From positions 1 through 64,000 of IMG/VR virus record IMGVR_UViG_3300048694_000674: a DNA stretch of 64,000 nucleotides; one strand, written 5' to 3'. This document shows, one piece after another, positions 1 to 7,587 of this stretch. Source of the DNA: a virus. The position numbers were made by a program, and so were the translations under genes. The notes beneath the pieces were generated by a model. The model was not told where the DNA came from. It did no database searches and saw only the letters and a program-made list of their open reading frames with translations. Position 1 is the first letter of the stretch. Each line of letters starts with the position of its first letter.

Positions 1-161
1 AAATTATTTTTACCATATTTTTTTATGGCTTTATGTAATAGAGTATTTGATCCCTTTTCAGATGATTTAATATGTTGGGAAAATCTTATATATTCATTTG
101 TTATAGTTTTTCCTATGTACATTTTTTGGTTAATTTTATTTTGTATTTTATATATAATCAT
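1..161 (-). CDS. GIY-YIG homing endonuclease, N-terminal part (runs off left edge)
   Basis: Reading the minus strand from an ATG at 161-159 gives 53 uninterrupted codons to the window edge. The product begins MIIYKIQNKINQKMYIGKT and later has LLHKAIKKYGKNN. The paired IYK and YIG strands and the LHxAIKKYGK helix are typical of GIY-YIG (Seg/I-TevI-like) homing endonucleases, which cut DNA at a target site and promote their own spread. The C-terminal DNA-binding part lies outside the window. A T4-type late promoter (TATAAATA on the minus strand, plus coordinates 200-207) lies 39 bases upstream. The start is well placed but no strong ribosome site is visible. The family call is firm; integrity of the whole gene is unknown. 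Confidence 0.75.
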   Translation of the reverse strand, partial: MIIYKIQNKINQKMYIGKTITNEYIRFSQHIKSSEKGSNTLLHKAIKKYGKNN

Positions 162-199
162 AGAAGCATAACCCTTATTCTTTATGAAGTTGGATACAT

Positions 200-207
200 T
201 ATTTATA
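200..207 (-). promoter_or_regulatory. T4-type late promoter for the minus-strand GIY-YIG gene
   Basis: The minus strand reads TATAAATA here, the T4 late promoter consensus recognised by the gp55 sigma factor with the gp33 coactivator. Transcription would start about 12 bases downstream and read the endonuclease gene at 161-1. Seen directly; the function is inferred from T4. Confidence 0.5.
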
Positions 208-223
208 AAATAAGAATTTTAAT

Positions 224-325
224 ATGGGTCCAGAAACACAGAAGGAGCATCGTGAAATCGCGACTGATGCTTGGTATCAAATTACTGATAAATTTCCTAG
301 CCTGAAGGATGCTTTGGATATATAA
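224..325 (+). CDS. Short ORF, 33 aa, unknown (possible remnant)
   Basis: An ATG-started frame of 33 codons (MGPETQKEHREIATDAWYQI..., ending KDALDI) lies between the homing endonuclease and the curli cassette. Its composition is that of a normal soluble helical peptide rather than of random AT-rich sequence. Its stop codon lies inside the late promoter TATAAATA. No strong ribosome site is visible. It could be a small gene or the surviving 3' end of a larger gene interrupted when the endonuclease arrived. No function can be assigned. Confidence 0.35.
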   Translation: MGPETQKEHREIATDAWYQITDKFPSLKDALDI

Positions 326-328
326 ATA
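321..328 (+). promoter_or_regulatory. T4-type late promoter upstream of the curli cassette
   Basis: Exact TATAAATA, 26 bases before the csgF start codon. A transcript starting about 12 bases downstream would carry the ribosome site TGGAGAT just before ATG 354. This places the whole csgF-to-cyclase cassette under late control by analogy with T4. Confidence 0.6.
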
Positions 329-353
329 ATACAGTATTGTATGGAGATATGAC

Positions 354-791
354 ATGAAGAAAATGGCACTATTATTGTGTCTGTTTTCTTCTGTTTCGTT
401 TGCAAATGAAATGCAGTTCCAATTCAAGAGTCCTGCATTCTCTGGTAATGGTTATTCGTCTCATGTTCTTACAGTTGAAAATCTTGAGCAGACAAGAAAA
501 CAGAAGATCATAGACGATCAAAAGGCTGCTGCTGCTCAGGCTGCGGCAGACGCTAGAAATACAAATTTACAGAAGTTTTTGAACAATCTAGAGAGTCGTA
601 TCTATGCAACGATTTCTCAGAATATAGCTGCTCAACTGTTCAAGTCAAATGGTTCTACATCTGGTGAGTTTACAGTTGATGGAAACACTATGAATTGGTC
701 TTCAAACGGTCAGGAAGTGTCTTTACATATCACTGACCCAAATGGTAATACAACAGATGTTGTTGTTCCATATGGGAGTCTAGCATGGTAA
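354..791 (+). CDS. csgF: CsgF-like curli assembly protein
   Basis: 145 aa secreted protein. Residues 1-17 are a signal peptide (MKKMALLLCLFSSVSFA). The mature start NEMQFQFKSPAFSGNG matches the CsgF N-terminus (TMTFQFRNPNFGGNP in E. coli), the segment that plugs into the CsgG pore. A helical Ala/Gln-rich middle and a beta-rich C-terminus (FTVDGNTMNWSSNGQEVSLH...) follow, as in CsgF, which couples secretion to nucleation of curli at the cell surface. It overlaps the csgG start by 7 bases. CsgF and CsgG homologues are, to my memory, reported in marine pelagimyophages. Order and overlap support co-translation. Confidence 0.88.
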   Translation: MKKMALLLCLFSSVSFANEMQFQFKSPAFSGNGYSSHVLTVENLEQTRKQKIIDDQKAAAAQAAADARNTNLQKFLNNLESRIYATISQNIAAQLFKSNGSTSGEFTVDGNTMNWSSNGQEVSLHITDPNGNTTDVVVPYGSLAW

Positions 792-1594
792 AGTATGTTT
801 TGTTATTTGCTAGTTTGATTTTGGCTGGTTGTTCTGGTTCTAAAGCTACAAAAGAAACTATTGAAGCACAGGCTGAAGCTCCTGTGATTGTTACTCATGG
901 TAGATTCAATGAGCTTTTGAATATGACACCACCAGCTGGACCATTGATTCCGATTGCTGTTTATCGTTTTGCTGATTTGACTGGTCAACGTAAGCCATCT
1001 AATTCATTTGCGAGTTTGAGTTCGGCAGTTACACAAGGTGCTGAAGTTATATTATTGAAAGCATTACAGGATGCTGGTCATGGGAAATGGTTTCAACCAG
1101 TTGAACGTGTTGGTTTAGATAATCTTGTCAAAGAAAGACAACTGATTCGTTCACAAAGAGAATTATACGAGAAGGATCAGGCGAAACCACTGACACCTCT
1201 TATAGTAGCAGGGATTATGATTGATGGCGGCATTGTCGGGTATGATTCTGATCTGGGTACTGGTGGTGTTGGTGCTCGCTTTCTTGGAGTAGGCGCTGAT
1301 CAACAGTATAGGAAAGATGAAGTAACAGTAATGATTCGTTTGATTTCAGTTAATACTGGTGAAATATTATTATCTACTGCAGTAACAAAGAGTGTCTTTA
1401 GTACAGGTGTAAATGCTAATATGCTGAAGTTTGTTGATGCTGGTACAAAAGCAGTGGAGTTTGAGGCAGGTTCATCTATCAATGAACCGACAACGTATGC
1501 TGTAAGAATAGCTATCGAGGCAGCAGTTACTGATATGATAAAGCAAGGCGTAACAAAAAAACTCTGGGATTACAAGAAAGGAACAAAGAAATGA
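785..1594 (+). CDS. csgG: CsgG-like curli secretion channel lipoprotein
   Basis: 269 aa. A lipoprotein signal ends in the lipobox LAGC near residues 13-16, so the mature protein would be anchored in the outer membrane. The body aligns with CsgG through residues about 50-260: PIAVYRFADLTGQRKP, LKALQDAG...WFQPVERVGLDNLVKERQLIR, then GGVGARFLGVGADQQYRKDEV and VNTGEILLS, corresponding to E. coli GGVGARYFGIGADTQYQLDQI and VSTGEILSS. CsgG forms a nonameric outer-membrane pore that exports curlin subunits. Length is close to the usual 277 aa and no disruption is seen. It is followed by a curlin-like gene with a 4-base overlap, so pore and substrate are genetically coupled. Confidence 0.93.
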   Translation: MVKYVLLFASLILAGCSGSKATKETIEAQAEAPVIVTHGRFNELLNMTPPAGPLIPIAVYRFADLTGQRKPSNSFASLSSAVTQGAEVILLKALQDAGHGKWFQPVERVGLDNLVKERQLIRSQRELYEKDQAKPLTPLIVAGIMIDGGIVGYDSDLGTGGVGARFLGVGADQQYRKDEVTVMIRLISVNTGEILLSTAVTKSVFSTGVNANMLKFVDAGTKAVEFEAGSSINEPTTYAVRIAIEAAVTDMIKQGVTKKLWDYKKGTKK

Positions 1595-2265
1595 AACTGA
1601 TAGCAAGAATGATGGCGTTATTGTCATTCTTGGTTATGTTTCAATATGCAAATGCGGCGAATAATAGTATCTATGTGGATCAAATTGGTGATGGAACAAC
1701 TATATCACTAACGCAAACTGGAAGTGGAAACCAAATAGGAAGTACTGCTAAAAGATCTTCTTTTACTGGCAGTAATAATATAGTAAACGTACAACAGATT
1801 GGTAATCAGAATACTGTCGATATGACTGTCGTTGGTTCTGGTGCAACAATCACAAACACAATCACTGGTAACAATAACAAGGTTGATTTGGTTTGCGATA
1901 GTTGTACAGCATCTACGATCAATAAACAGATTACTGGTAACGGTAACGAAGTATCGATGACAAACGATGGTCTTACTAATACAAATATTGTTATTGAATC
2001 AGACAACAACAAAATCACTATGACAAATAATACGTCATCTGTTGCTGGTGTAAACAATGACATCAATATCTCTGGTGGTAATGGTAACGAAGTAACACTT
2101 GATCAAACAGGAGCAGCATCTACCGAAGGACACTTCTTCAAGTTGGTAGTTGTTGGTGCAATGAATTTATTCAATATAGGACAGGGTGGTACAGTTGACT
2201 CAAAGATCGATGCTACAGTTACTGGTTCTAGCAACACTGTTACTATCAAGTCCAACCATCAGTAA
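1591..2265 (+). CDS. Curlin-like amyloid repeat protein (CsgA/CsgB type)
   Basis: 224 aa with a signal peptide (about residues 1-22, ending YANA|AN). The mature part is built of degenerate curlin repeats with the Q-x-G-x-x-N-x-V pattern: VDQIGDGTTISLTQTGSGNQIG, VQQIGNQNTVDM, QITGNGNEVSM, GGNGNEVTLDQTG and GSSNTVTI. It is rich in N, T, G and V as expected for a stacked beta-solenoid amyloid. A Cys pair (VCDSCTAS) in the middle is unusual for curlins. It follows csgG with an ATGA overlap, so it is the likely substrate of the phage-encoded pore. The last 80 bases also encode the signal peptide of the FecR gene in another frame. Confidence 0.8.
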   Translation: MKLIARMMALLSFLVMFQYANAANNSIYVDQIGDGTTISLTQTGSGNQIGSTAKRSSFTGSNNIVNVQQIGNQNTVDMTVVGSGATITNTITGNNNKVDLVCDSCTASTINKQITGNGNEVSMTNDGLTNTNIVIESDNNKITMTNNTSSVAGVNNDINISGGNGNEVTLDQTGAASTEGHFFKLVVVGAMNLFNIGQGGTVDSKIDATVTGSSNTVTIKSNHQ

Positions 2266-3295
2266 TGCTGGCGTAGGATTAGTAACAGAACAAACTGGAC
2301 CGACTGAAATAAAAAGGCAGAACGCATTCGTTCCTAGTTCGCTCAATTCAGATGTTGAGATGAACGATACGATTACAACTGCCAATGCAAAAGCTGGTAT
2401 CACCTTCAAAGATGAGACCAAAGTTGAAATAACTGAACAAAGCAAATTAGTTATTGACAACTTCGTCTATGATGGTGAGAAGAAAGCTGGCAAGCTAGGT
2501 ATCAAGATGGCTCTTGGTACTATCAAGTATGCTTCTGGTCAGATAGCAAAGTCTGATCCGCAGCAGGTTAAGGTTGAGACTCCGACTGCAACTATTGGTG
2601 TTCGTGGTACGGATTTCTCAGGAACTGTTGATGAAACTGGTAAGTCAACAATCATCCTTCTACCTTCTTGTCCAGTAGGGTGGAAAGACATTGGGCGCGA
2701 TTGTATTACTGGTAATATTTCTGTTACTACTATTATGGGGACTATTTGGCTCACCAAACCTTTTGAATCGGTAACTGTTCAAACTGGTATGACGAAGCCA
2801 GTCTCCTCAATACTAAATCTTGATCTCAATCAGATCAATAACCTTTTGATTGTAACACCACCAAAAGGACGACCAGTAGAAGTTACTGCTGCCGCAAAGG
2901 AAATAAACTTTCTTGATCAGGATTTTCTGAAACAAGATCTACTAAAATATGATGAGCTGAATAAGAACTATTTGAGCGGAGAAGATTTTTTCAAGAATCC
3001 GTTGGCTGCTGATTACTTCCTTAGTATGCTAGACGTTACTAGATCACAGCTGCTTGGTAATGAGCTGGAACAGTATGGTAAGCTACTGCCGAAGTATGAT
3101 CCTGCTAGCGGCATTAAATATAACGTGACAGGCGAGCAGGTTGTGTTGTTCAGAGAAACTGTAAATAGTTATGCTGAAGTGAACGTAGAAACTACAAGAA
3201 TGTCTTCATTGACTTTCGATCAAGAAAACGTTGCTGTGAAGCAGCTAGTAAATGGACCTGGAACTACAACAATAACTATAAGGCAGAGTCAATGA
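2186..3295 (+). CDS. Secreted FecR-domain protein
   Basis: 369 aa from a GTG at 2186 (AGGA a few bases upstream); an ATG at 2210 is the alternative. The N-terminus is a signal peptide (LLVLATLLLSSPTISNA). Residues about 30-160 form a FecR-like beta domain: GVGLVTEQTGPTEIKRQN, TANAKAGITFKDETKVEITE, GTIKYASGQI and VETPTATIGVRGTDFSGTVD, the last being the characteristic T-P-x-A-x-x-G-V-R-G-T-x-F motif. A C-terminal helical/beta region of unknown role follows. In bacteria, secreted FecR-domain proteins are frequently encoded beside CHASE2-type cyclases, as here two genes downstream. A role as an extracytoplasmic partner of the cyclase is inference. Its signal-peptide coding region overlaps the curlin gene. 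Confidence 0.8.
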   Translation: MVQLTQRSMLQLLVLATLLLSSPTISNAGVGLVTEQTGPTEIKRQNAFVPSSLNSDVEMNDTITTANAKAGITFKDETKVEITEQSKLVIDNFVYDGEKKAGKLGIKMALGTIKYASGQIAKSDPQQVKVETPTATIGVRGTDFSGTVDETGKSTIILLPSCPVGWKDIGRDCITGNISVTTIMGTIWLTKPFESVTVQTGMTKPVSSILNLDLNQINNLLIVTPPKGRPVEVTAAAKEINFLDQDFLKQDLLKYDELNKNYLSGEDFFKNPLAADYFLSMLDVTRSQLLGNELEQYGKLLPKYDPASGIKYNVTGEQVVLFRETVNSYAEVNVETTRMSSLTFDQENVAVKQLVNGPGTTTITIRQSQ

Positions 3296-3564
3296 GAACG
3301 ATTATAGCTTTACTACTAATGACTGGATCTGTTTTTGCTCAGACAGTTAGCAATATAAACAATGCCACAGTGAATATGCAAGGAGCGAATCAGAATGTTA
3401 GTATTACTCAAACTGGTACTGGCCACAGTGCTACTGTTGATCTTCGTGGCAACAATGTCAGTTTTATCGGATCACAGAATTCCAGTAGCCCTCAAAGCTA
3501 TTCTTTTAGTGTTGACTGTGGCACTTCATGCCCTACTTCTCCCTACACTATCACTCAGTATTAA
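3292..3564 (+). CDS. Second small curlin-like secreted protein
   Basis: 90 aa. Residues 1-16 are a signal peptide (MRTIIALLLMTGSVFA). The mature protein has curlin-type stretches (NINNATVNMQGANQNVSITQTG, then TGHSATVDLRGNNVSFIG) and ends with a Cys pair (DCGTSCPTSP) that echoes the one in the larger curlin. It is much shorter than CsgA, with only about two repeats, so a nucleator (CsgB-like) or cap role is conceivable but not shown. It overlaps the FecR gene by 4 bases and lies 3 bases before the cyclase, inside the same transcription unit. Confidence 0.65.
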   Translation: MRTIIALLLMTGSVFAQTVSNINNATVNMQGANQNVSITQTGTGHSATVDLRGNNVSFIGSQNSSSPQSYSFSVDCGTSCPTSPYTITQY

Positions 3565-3567
3565 TTA

Positions 3568-5643
3568 ATGGAAAAGCTCGGTATATTACTAACAAGCACA
3601 TGGGCAGCTGTTATATCAGCATTACTGCTGGTAGCTGTTTATTTTTGGAATCCAAGCGCAGTAGAGATTCTGCGCCTAAAGACATTTGATTATCTAATTA
3701 CATCATTACCACAAAAAGAATCAAAAGAGATAGTTCTCGTTGAGTTTGGAGAAAAATCTGTACAGAAATTTGGTCAATGGCCATTCGATCGCAGAGATAT
3801 TGCTAACACAATAAAGAAGCTAAGAGAGAATGGTGCTGGAGTTATTATTGCTCCTATTTTATTTTCCGAGAAAGACAGAGCTGGTGGCGATCAGGCTCTG
3901 ATAGAAATTCTAAAGGAAAATGGAGTTGTCATTGCACAAACACCAACCACACAGACCAAAAAGCCAGATGCTGCTAGAAGAGGGTTTGCCGCTATCGGTT
4001 CTGACCCTCGTCCATGGACTTACACTTGGGATGGTGCTATCCCCCCTCTACCAGCTCTTGCAGGAGCAGCGGATGGTGTGGGATTACTCGCCACATTCAG
4101 TGAGCGTGATGGTGTTGTCCGCAGGTTGCCTATGCTTGCTAGGATTGTGGATGTTCTTTATCCATCAATTGTACTGGAAGGACTACGAGTCGCAGCTGGT
4201 GATCCCAGTTATCAAATCAAAACCAGTGAAGCAGGAATCGAGTTTGTCCGTATCCCTCAGTTCCCGCCAATCCAAACCGATGAACATGGTAGGATCTGGC
4301 TCTCGTGGAACACAAAGTTCGAAACAATTGATGCAACAGAAATTGGGTCAAAAGACTCCTATGAAAAAATCACAGAAAAAATTGTTATCTTAGGATTGAC
4401 AATTGAAGGTGTTGGAGGTATAATAGCAACTCCGATTGGCGAGAAGTGGGCGCACGAACTACAGGCTCAGGCATTACAAACTGTTATTGATGGAACTACA
4501 ATAACTCGTCTGTCATATGCAAACATAGTAGAGCTATTCCTGCTATTATCGCTCCTAGCCATGCTACTATTTCTAGTACCGAGGACATCTGTAAAGTGGA
4601 CCATTCCATTATATTCGTTCTTTGTTGCTAGTATAATCGGTAGCTCTTACTATGCATTCAGCGAATACATGCAGCTATGGGACCCAAGCTATTTAGTTCT
4701 ATCAGCTACAATCGTTTTTGGTCATTTGATTTACAATAACTTTGCTCGTGAGAACAGATTGAAACTGCAAATCAAAAAGCAGTTTGGAACTTATCTTTCT
4801 CCTGCTCTGGTTGAGAAACTACAAAAAGATCCATCGTTACTCAAACTTGGAGGAGAAACACGTGAGCTCTCAATCATGTTCACTGATGTTCGCGGTTTTA
4901 CTAGCATATCTGAGCATTATGGTGCTAACGTTCAGGGCTTAACTCAAATTATGAATCGCTATATGACAGCGATGACTGCAAAGATATTACAAAACGAAGG
5001 CACATTGGACAAGTATATTGGTGATGCTCAGATGGCATTCTGGAATGCACCACTAGATGATAAACTACATGCTAAACACGCAGTAAAGACAGCATTGGAG
5101 ATGTTAGGTGACTTGGAAAGATTTAATAACGAGATTATGGTTGAGGGTGTTCCTCCTTTCGGTATGGGTCTTGGTATTAATACGGGCAGTGTTGTGGTGG
5201 GAAACATGGGATCTTCTCAAAGATTCGATTATACTTGTCTCGGTGATTCTGTTAACCTTGCATCACGCCTTGAAGGACAGTCCAAACCATACCATGTCAA
5301 ATTAGTAATTGGTCCTAAAACATATGAGTACGTTAAGGATGAATATCTCTGTCTTGAGTTAGATTGTCTTGCTGTTAAAGGAAAAACAGAAGGCGTAAAC
5401 ATCTATACGATTGTCAACAAAAAGCCAAAGAATATTGCTGATGCTCGTTCACACAAGCTATTCATAGATGCATATCGTAAACAAAACTGGTATCTTTGTA
5501 AGGATTATGCAACCAGTTTAGAAAATTCATTTGATGGTGATATGAAAGAGTATTATCATATGATGTTAGAAAGAATAGAGGAATACAAAAGCAATCCTCT
5601 ACCTTTTGATTGGGATGGCGTTTACAGAACAAACACCAAGTAA
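3568..5643 (+). CDS. CHASE2-domain transmembrane adenylate cyclase (class III)
   Basis: 691 aa. An N-terminal membrane segment (about 8-28) precedes a periplasmic CHASE2 sensor domain (about 30-310, with FDYLITSLPQ, VEFGEKSVQKFGQWPFDRRDIA and KIVILGLTIEGVGGIIATPIG). Three further membrane helices lie at about 317-395. The C-terminal cyclase domain (about 430-620) has both metal aspartates (FTDVRGFT near 438-445 and DKYIGDAQMAFW from 480) and the transition-state Asn and Arg in VNLASR (563 and 567). The Lys of DKYIGD and the FDYT motif favour ATP over GTP, so cAMP is the predicted product. All catalytic residues appear intact. It is the last gene of the curli/FecR cassette and converges with the minus-strand gene at 5644 with no gap. 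Confidence 0.9.
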   Translation: MEKLGILLTSTWAAVISALLLVAVYFWNPSAVEILRLKTFDYLITSLPQKESKEIVLVEFGEKSVQKFGQWPFDRRDIANTIKKLRENGAGVIIAPILFSEKDRAGGDQALIEILKENGVVIAQTPTTQTKKPDAARRGFAAIGSDPRPWTYTWDGAIPPLPALAGAADGVGLLATFSERDGVVRRLPMLARIVDVLYPSIVLEGLRVAAGDPSYQIKTSEAGIEFVRIPQFPPIQTDEHGRIWLSWNTKFETIDATEIGSKDSYEKITEKIVILGLTIEGVGGIIATPIGEKWAHELQAQALQTVIDGTTITRLSYANIVELFLLLSLLAMLLFLVPRTSVKWTIPLYSFFVASIIGSSYYAFSEYMQLWDPSYLVLSATIVFGHLIYNNFARENRLKLQIKKQFGTYLSPALVEKLQKDPSLLKLGGETRELSIMFTDVRGFTSISEHYGANVQGLTQIMNRYMTAMTAKILQNEGTLDKYIGDAQMAFWNAPLDDKLHAKHAVKTALEMLGDLERFNNEIMVEGVPPFGMGLGINTGSVVVGNMGSSQRFDYTCLGDSVNLASRLEGQSKPYHVKLVIGPKTYEYVKDEYLCLELDCLAVKGKTEGVNIYTIVNKKPKNIADARSHKLFIDAYRKQNWYLCKDYATSLENSFDGDMKEYYHMMLERIEEYKSNPLPFDWDGVYRTNTK

Positions 5644-6015
5644 TTATTTTTGGTCAGGTGTATCGACGTGTTTAGCTGCGAGTTCCTTTGCAGCTTTCAC
5701 CTGTCTGTCAGCAGCCAACAATTCTTTCGCCTGTGCTGCTGAAGCAGTTTCAACGTCATGGATATGTCTTTCTGATTCGATCTCTTTACCGCGAAGTTGA
5801 AGAACGATGTTGATCTTCTGATTCAGTCTGATAAGATCGTTGTCCAACATGCGTATGCGATCGATCAGAGCAATCAAAACTCCATTTGCTTCACCAAGTA
5901 CTGGTTTGATTTCAGTTGTCGTCCACTGCCATACGAAGTAAACAAAATAACCTAGTCCTGCAGCAGCAACAATAGGAAACCCATACTTGTTGATTAGATC
6001 AGCTATCTCGCCCAT
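5644..6015 (-). CDS. Small single-span membrane protein with coiled coil
   Basis: 123 aa. One N-terminal membrane span (GFPIVAAAGLGYFVYFVWQW, residues about 13-32) is followed by an amphipathic helix (LIALIDRIRMLDNDLIRLNQKI) and a charged Ala/Glu/Lys-rich tail. It is a paralogue of the protein at 7280-7567, which has GFPIAAACAGGYFVFLTMKF and LDNRVRTMNHDVIRIDTLV at the same positions. The topology recalls small BhlA-type holin-like proteins, but a lysis role is only a guess. Four bases separate it from the DUF4337-like gene upstream. Confidence 0.6.
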   Translation of the reverse strand: MGEIADLINKYGFPIVAAAGLGYFVYFVWQWTTTEIKPVLGEANGVLIALIDRIRMLDNDLIRLNQKINIVLQLRGKEIESERHIHDVETASAAQAKELLAADRQVKAAKELAAKHVDTPDQK

Positions 6016-6018
6016 CGA

Positions 6019-6552
6019 TTAAAACCACAACCATATGCCTTGCGACATTAATGTCAAACCGACTGCCATAACACCAAAACTAGCCCAGAACATTGCTGCG
6101 CTCACAGCAACGATTGAAGCGGAAACAAGAACAATAGCCATCTGCATAGCAGAACCAGCAAATGAAATCCATGGAGACTTCTTCTTTGCTAAGTCACGTT
6201 CAGCTTCAAGAGCTGCAGCTTTTTCCATTAGTTCTTTCTTGCCTTCACCAGTAGTAGGATCTGACTCATAGCGTTTTGATGTTGCTCTGTATTTGTCAGC
6301 TTTTTCTTTATCGCCTCTAACATCTGCATCATCTGCTGCGTTATCTACGATAGTTTGCTTGATTGACTTAGCCTGATAGAAAGACCATGTATCATTTGCT
6401 TTGATAGTGTTTGTTAAAATTGTGCCACTCAGTCCATTAGCTATATAAGTATTGAATGCAAGAAATAGAGCGAATACTGAAATAACGAATCCAGCTTTGT
6501 CTTTTATTTTTGCTTCGCGTTCGCTTCTTGATAAAGGTTTTACTTCGGTCAT
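6019..6552 (-). CDS. DUF4337-like membrane protein
   Basis: 177 aa. One membrane helix lies at about 22-40 and two near the C-terminus (about 128-175), with a charged helical loop between them. The segment NDTWSFYQAKSIKQTIVDNAADDA resembles bacterial DUF4337 proteins, a family of unknown function. It lies between the two related small membrane proteins and downstream of a homing endonuclease on the same strand. The ATG start has a GGAGA ribosome site just upstream on the minus strand. The role is unknown; envelope location is predicted. Confidence 0.65.
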   Translation of the reverse strand: MTEVKPLSRSEREAKIKDKAGFVISVFALFLAFNTYIANGLSGTILTNTIKANDTWSFYQAKSIKQTIVDNAADDADVRGDKEKADKYRATSKRYESDPTTGEGKKELMEKAAALEAERDLAKKKSPWISFAGSAMQMAIVLVSASIVAVSAAMFWASFGVMAVGLTLMSQGIWLWF

Positions 6553-6564
6553 ATTGGGAATCTC

Positions 6565-7197
6565 CTATATATTTTTGTGCGTTTTTAAATGCGAAGACAT
6601 TGAATTTGATGGATATAATAAACCACAACATTTACAAGGAATTTTTGGATATTTTTTACCTTTTTGACCAATAGACATATTTAATTTACCTTGTTCTGAT
6701 TTTGGTTTTCTAAATGATTTTTTTGTTTCTTCGCTATATATAACTTTGGATCTTGATTCGGCGTTTTTTGAAACTCTAGGATCTTCTTTATTTAATCCTT
6801 TATTCCAAGGTTTTCTACCTTTACCAGCTATTGATAATTTTAATTTTGATTCAATAGTATGTAGTTTACCTTCTCTACCTTTTGTTGATTTAGATATTTT
6901 CAATTTTGTTTCTTCAGACACAGTGTATATCCTGCCACTAACACCTTCACCACCGTCAGTTTTATTATGAAGTATACCTGTTTTATTGTTTTTTCTTCCA
7001 TATTTCGCAATTAATTCCATTTCAAAGTTATGAGCTTCTTTTTCACTTATATTTTCTTTAATTATTTGTATATTATTAGGGTTTTTGGGCAATTTAACGC
7101 TATGATATTTTGACCAAGCTCTTTTTTCTTTACCTTTTCCTATGTAATATGGTGTTCCGTTTTCGCGGAGATATTGATAAACGTAATAAATATGCAT
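6565..7197 (-). CDS. GIY-YIG homing endonuclease with NUMOD-type repeats
   Basis: 210 aa from ATG 7197-7195. The frame remains open upstream to a TTG at 7215, but that TTG lies beside the GGAGGAG ribosome site, so the ATG is preferred. The N-terminal GIY-YIG fold is clear (HIYYVYQYLRENGTPYYIGKG; then AHNFEMELIAKYGR and NKTDGGEG). The C-terminal half carries NUMOD3-like DNA-binding elements (VSEETKLKISKSTKGREG) and ends in a C-x-C-C...H-x3-H zinc-finger-like motif. These enzymes cut alleles lacking the insertion. A late promoter at 7260-7267 and a hairpin at 7227-7254 lie upstream. Confidence 0.9.
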   Translation of the reverse strand: MHIYYVYQYLRENGTPYYIGKGKEKRAWSKYHSVKLPKNPNNIQIIKENISEKEAHNFEMELIAKYGRKNNKTGILHNKTDGGEGVSGRIYTVSEETKLKISKSTKGREGKLHTIESKLKLSIAGKGRKPWNKGLNKEDPRVSKNAESRSKVIYSEETKKSFRKPKSEQGKLNMSIGQKGKKYPKIPCKCCGLLYPSNSMSSHLKTHKNI

Positions 7198-7226
7198 ATG
7201 CTGATTCTCCTCCAATAAGAATTAGA

Positions 7227-7254
7227 GTAGTTGGGACTGCAGTCCGCGAACTAC
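7227..7254 (-). promoter_or_regulatory. Inverted repeat in the leader of the GIY-YIG gene
   Basis: On the minus strand, GTAGTT and AACTAC flank the perfect palindrome GGACTGCAGTCC, giving a two-part stem. It lies between the late promoter (7260-7267) and the ribosome site (7207-7213). It may be an RNA structure limiting read-through or translation. No T-run follows, so it is not a standard terminator. Confidence 0.45.
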
Positions 7255-7259
7255 AATAT

Positions 7260-7267
7260 TATTTATA
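7260..7267 (-). promoter_or_regulatory. T4-type late promoter, minus strand
   Basis: TATAAATA on the minus strand, upstream of the GIY-YIG gene and therefore of the DUF4337-like and small membrane genes that follow it. Assigned by the T4 consensus only. Confidence 0.5.
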
Positions 7268-7279
7268 ATAAGTAAGAAG

Positions 7280-7567
7280 TCAGTCACGCCTAGCGTCATT
7301 TTTACCATCGGCTCTGGCTATACGATCTACGTCTGGTTTTACACCGAGTGCATTACTAACTAAAGTATCGATACGGATAACGTCATGGTTCATTGTTCTA
7401 ACACGATTATCGAGTGCCATAATGATTCCTTTCAAACCATTTACAGAACTTGTAACACCAGCCAGAATAAACTTCATTGTAAGAAAAACAAAATAGCCAC
7501 CAGCGCATGCTGCAGCTATAGGGAAACCAACATCGGCTACTAACTTAAAAAAAGCATTGATATCCAT
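7280..7567 (-). CDS. Small single-span membrane protein, paralogue of the 5644-6015 product
   Basis: 95 aa. One membrane span (GFPIAAACAGGYFVFLTMKFIL, about 14-35) is followed by an amphipathic helix (LKGIIMALDNRVRTMNHDVIRIDTLV) and a polar tail. Span and helix match those of the 123-aa protein at 5644-6015, so the two probably arose by duplication and were later separated by the endonuclease and DUF4337-like genes. A holin-like or envelope role is possible but unsupported. It is divergent from nrdA. Confidence 0.6.
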   Translation of the reverse strand: MDINAFFKLVADVGFPIAAACAGGYFVFLTMKFILAGVTSSVNGLKGIIMALDNRVRTMNHDVIRIDTLVSNALGVKPDVDRIARADGKNDARRD

Positions 7568-7587
7568 GTTTTGATTCCTTTTTATTA

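Noticed and set aside
72-305. Plus-strand 77-codon frame at the left edge
   Set aside because: Hydrophobic AT-rich read-through lying opposite a clear GIY-YIG coding sequence; no ribosome site and no protein-like motif.
3920-4393. 157-codon plus-strand frame within the cyclase gene
   Set aside because: Embedded in the CHASE2 coding sequence in another frame; no recognisable domain.
7198-7215. TTG start 18 bases upstream of the GIY-YIG ATG (minus strand)
   Set aside because: That TTG overlaps the GGAGGAG ribosome site; the ATG at 7197 has ideal spacing.
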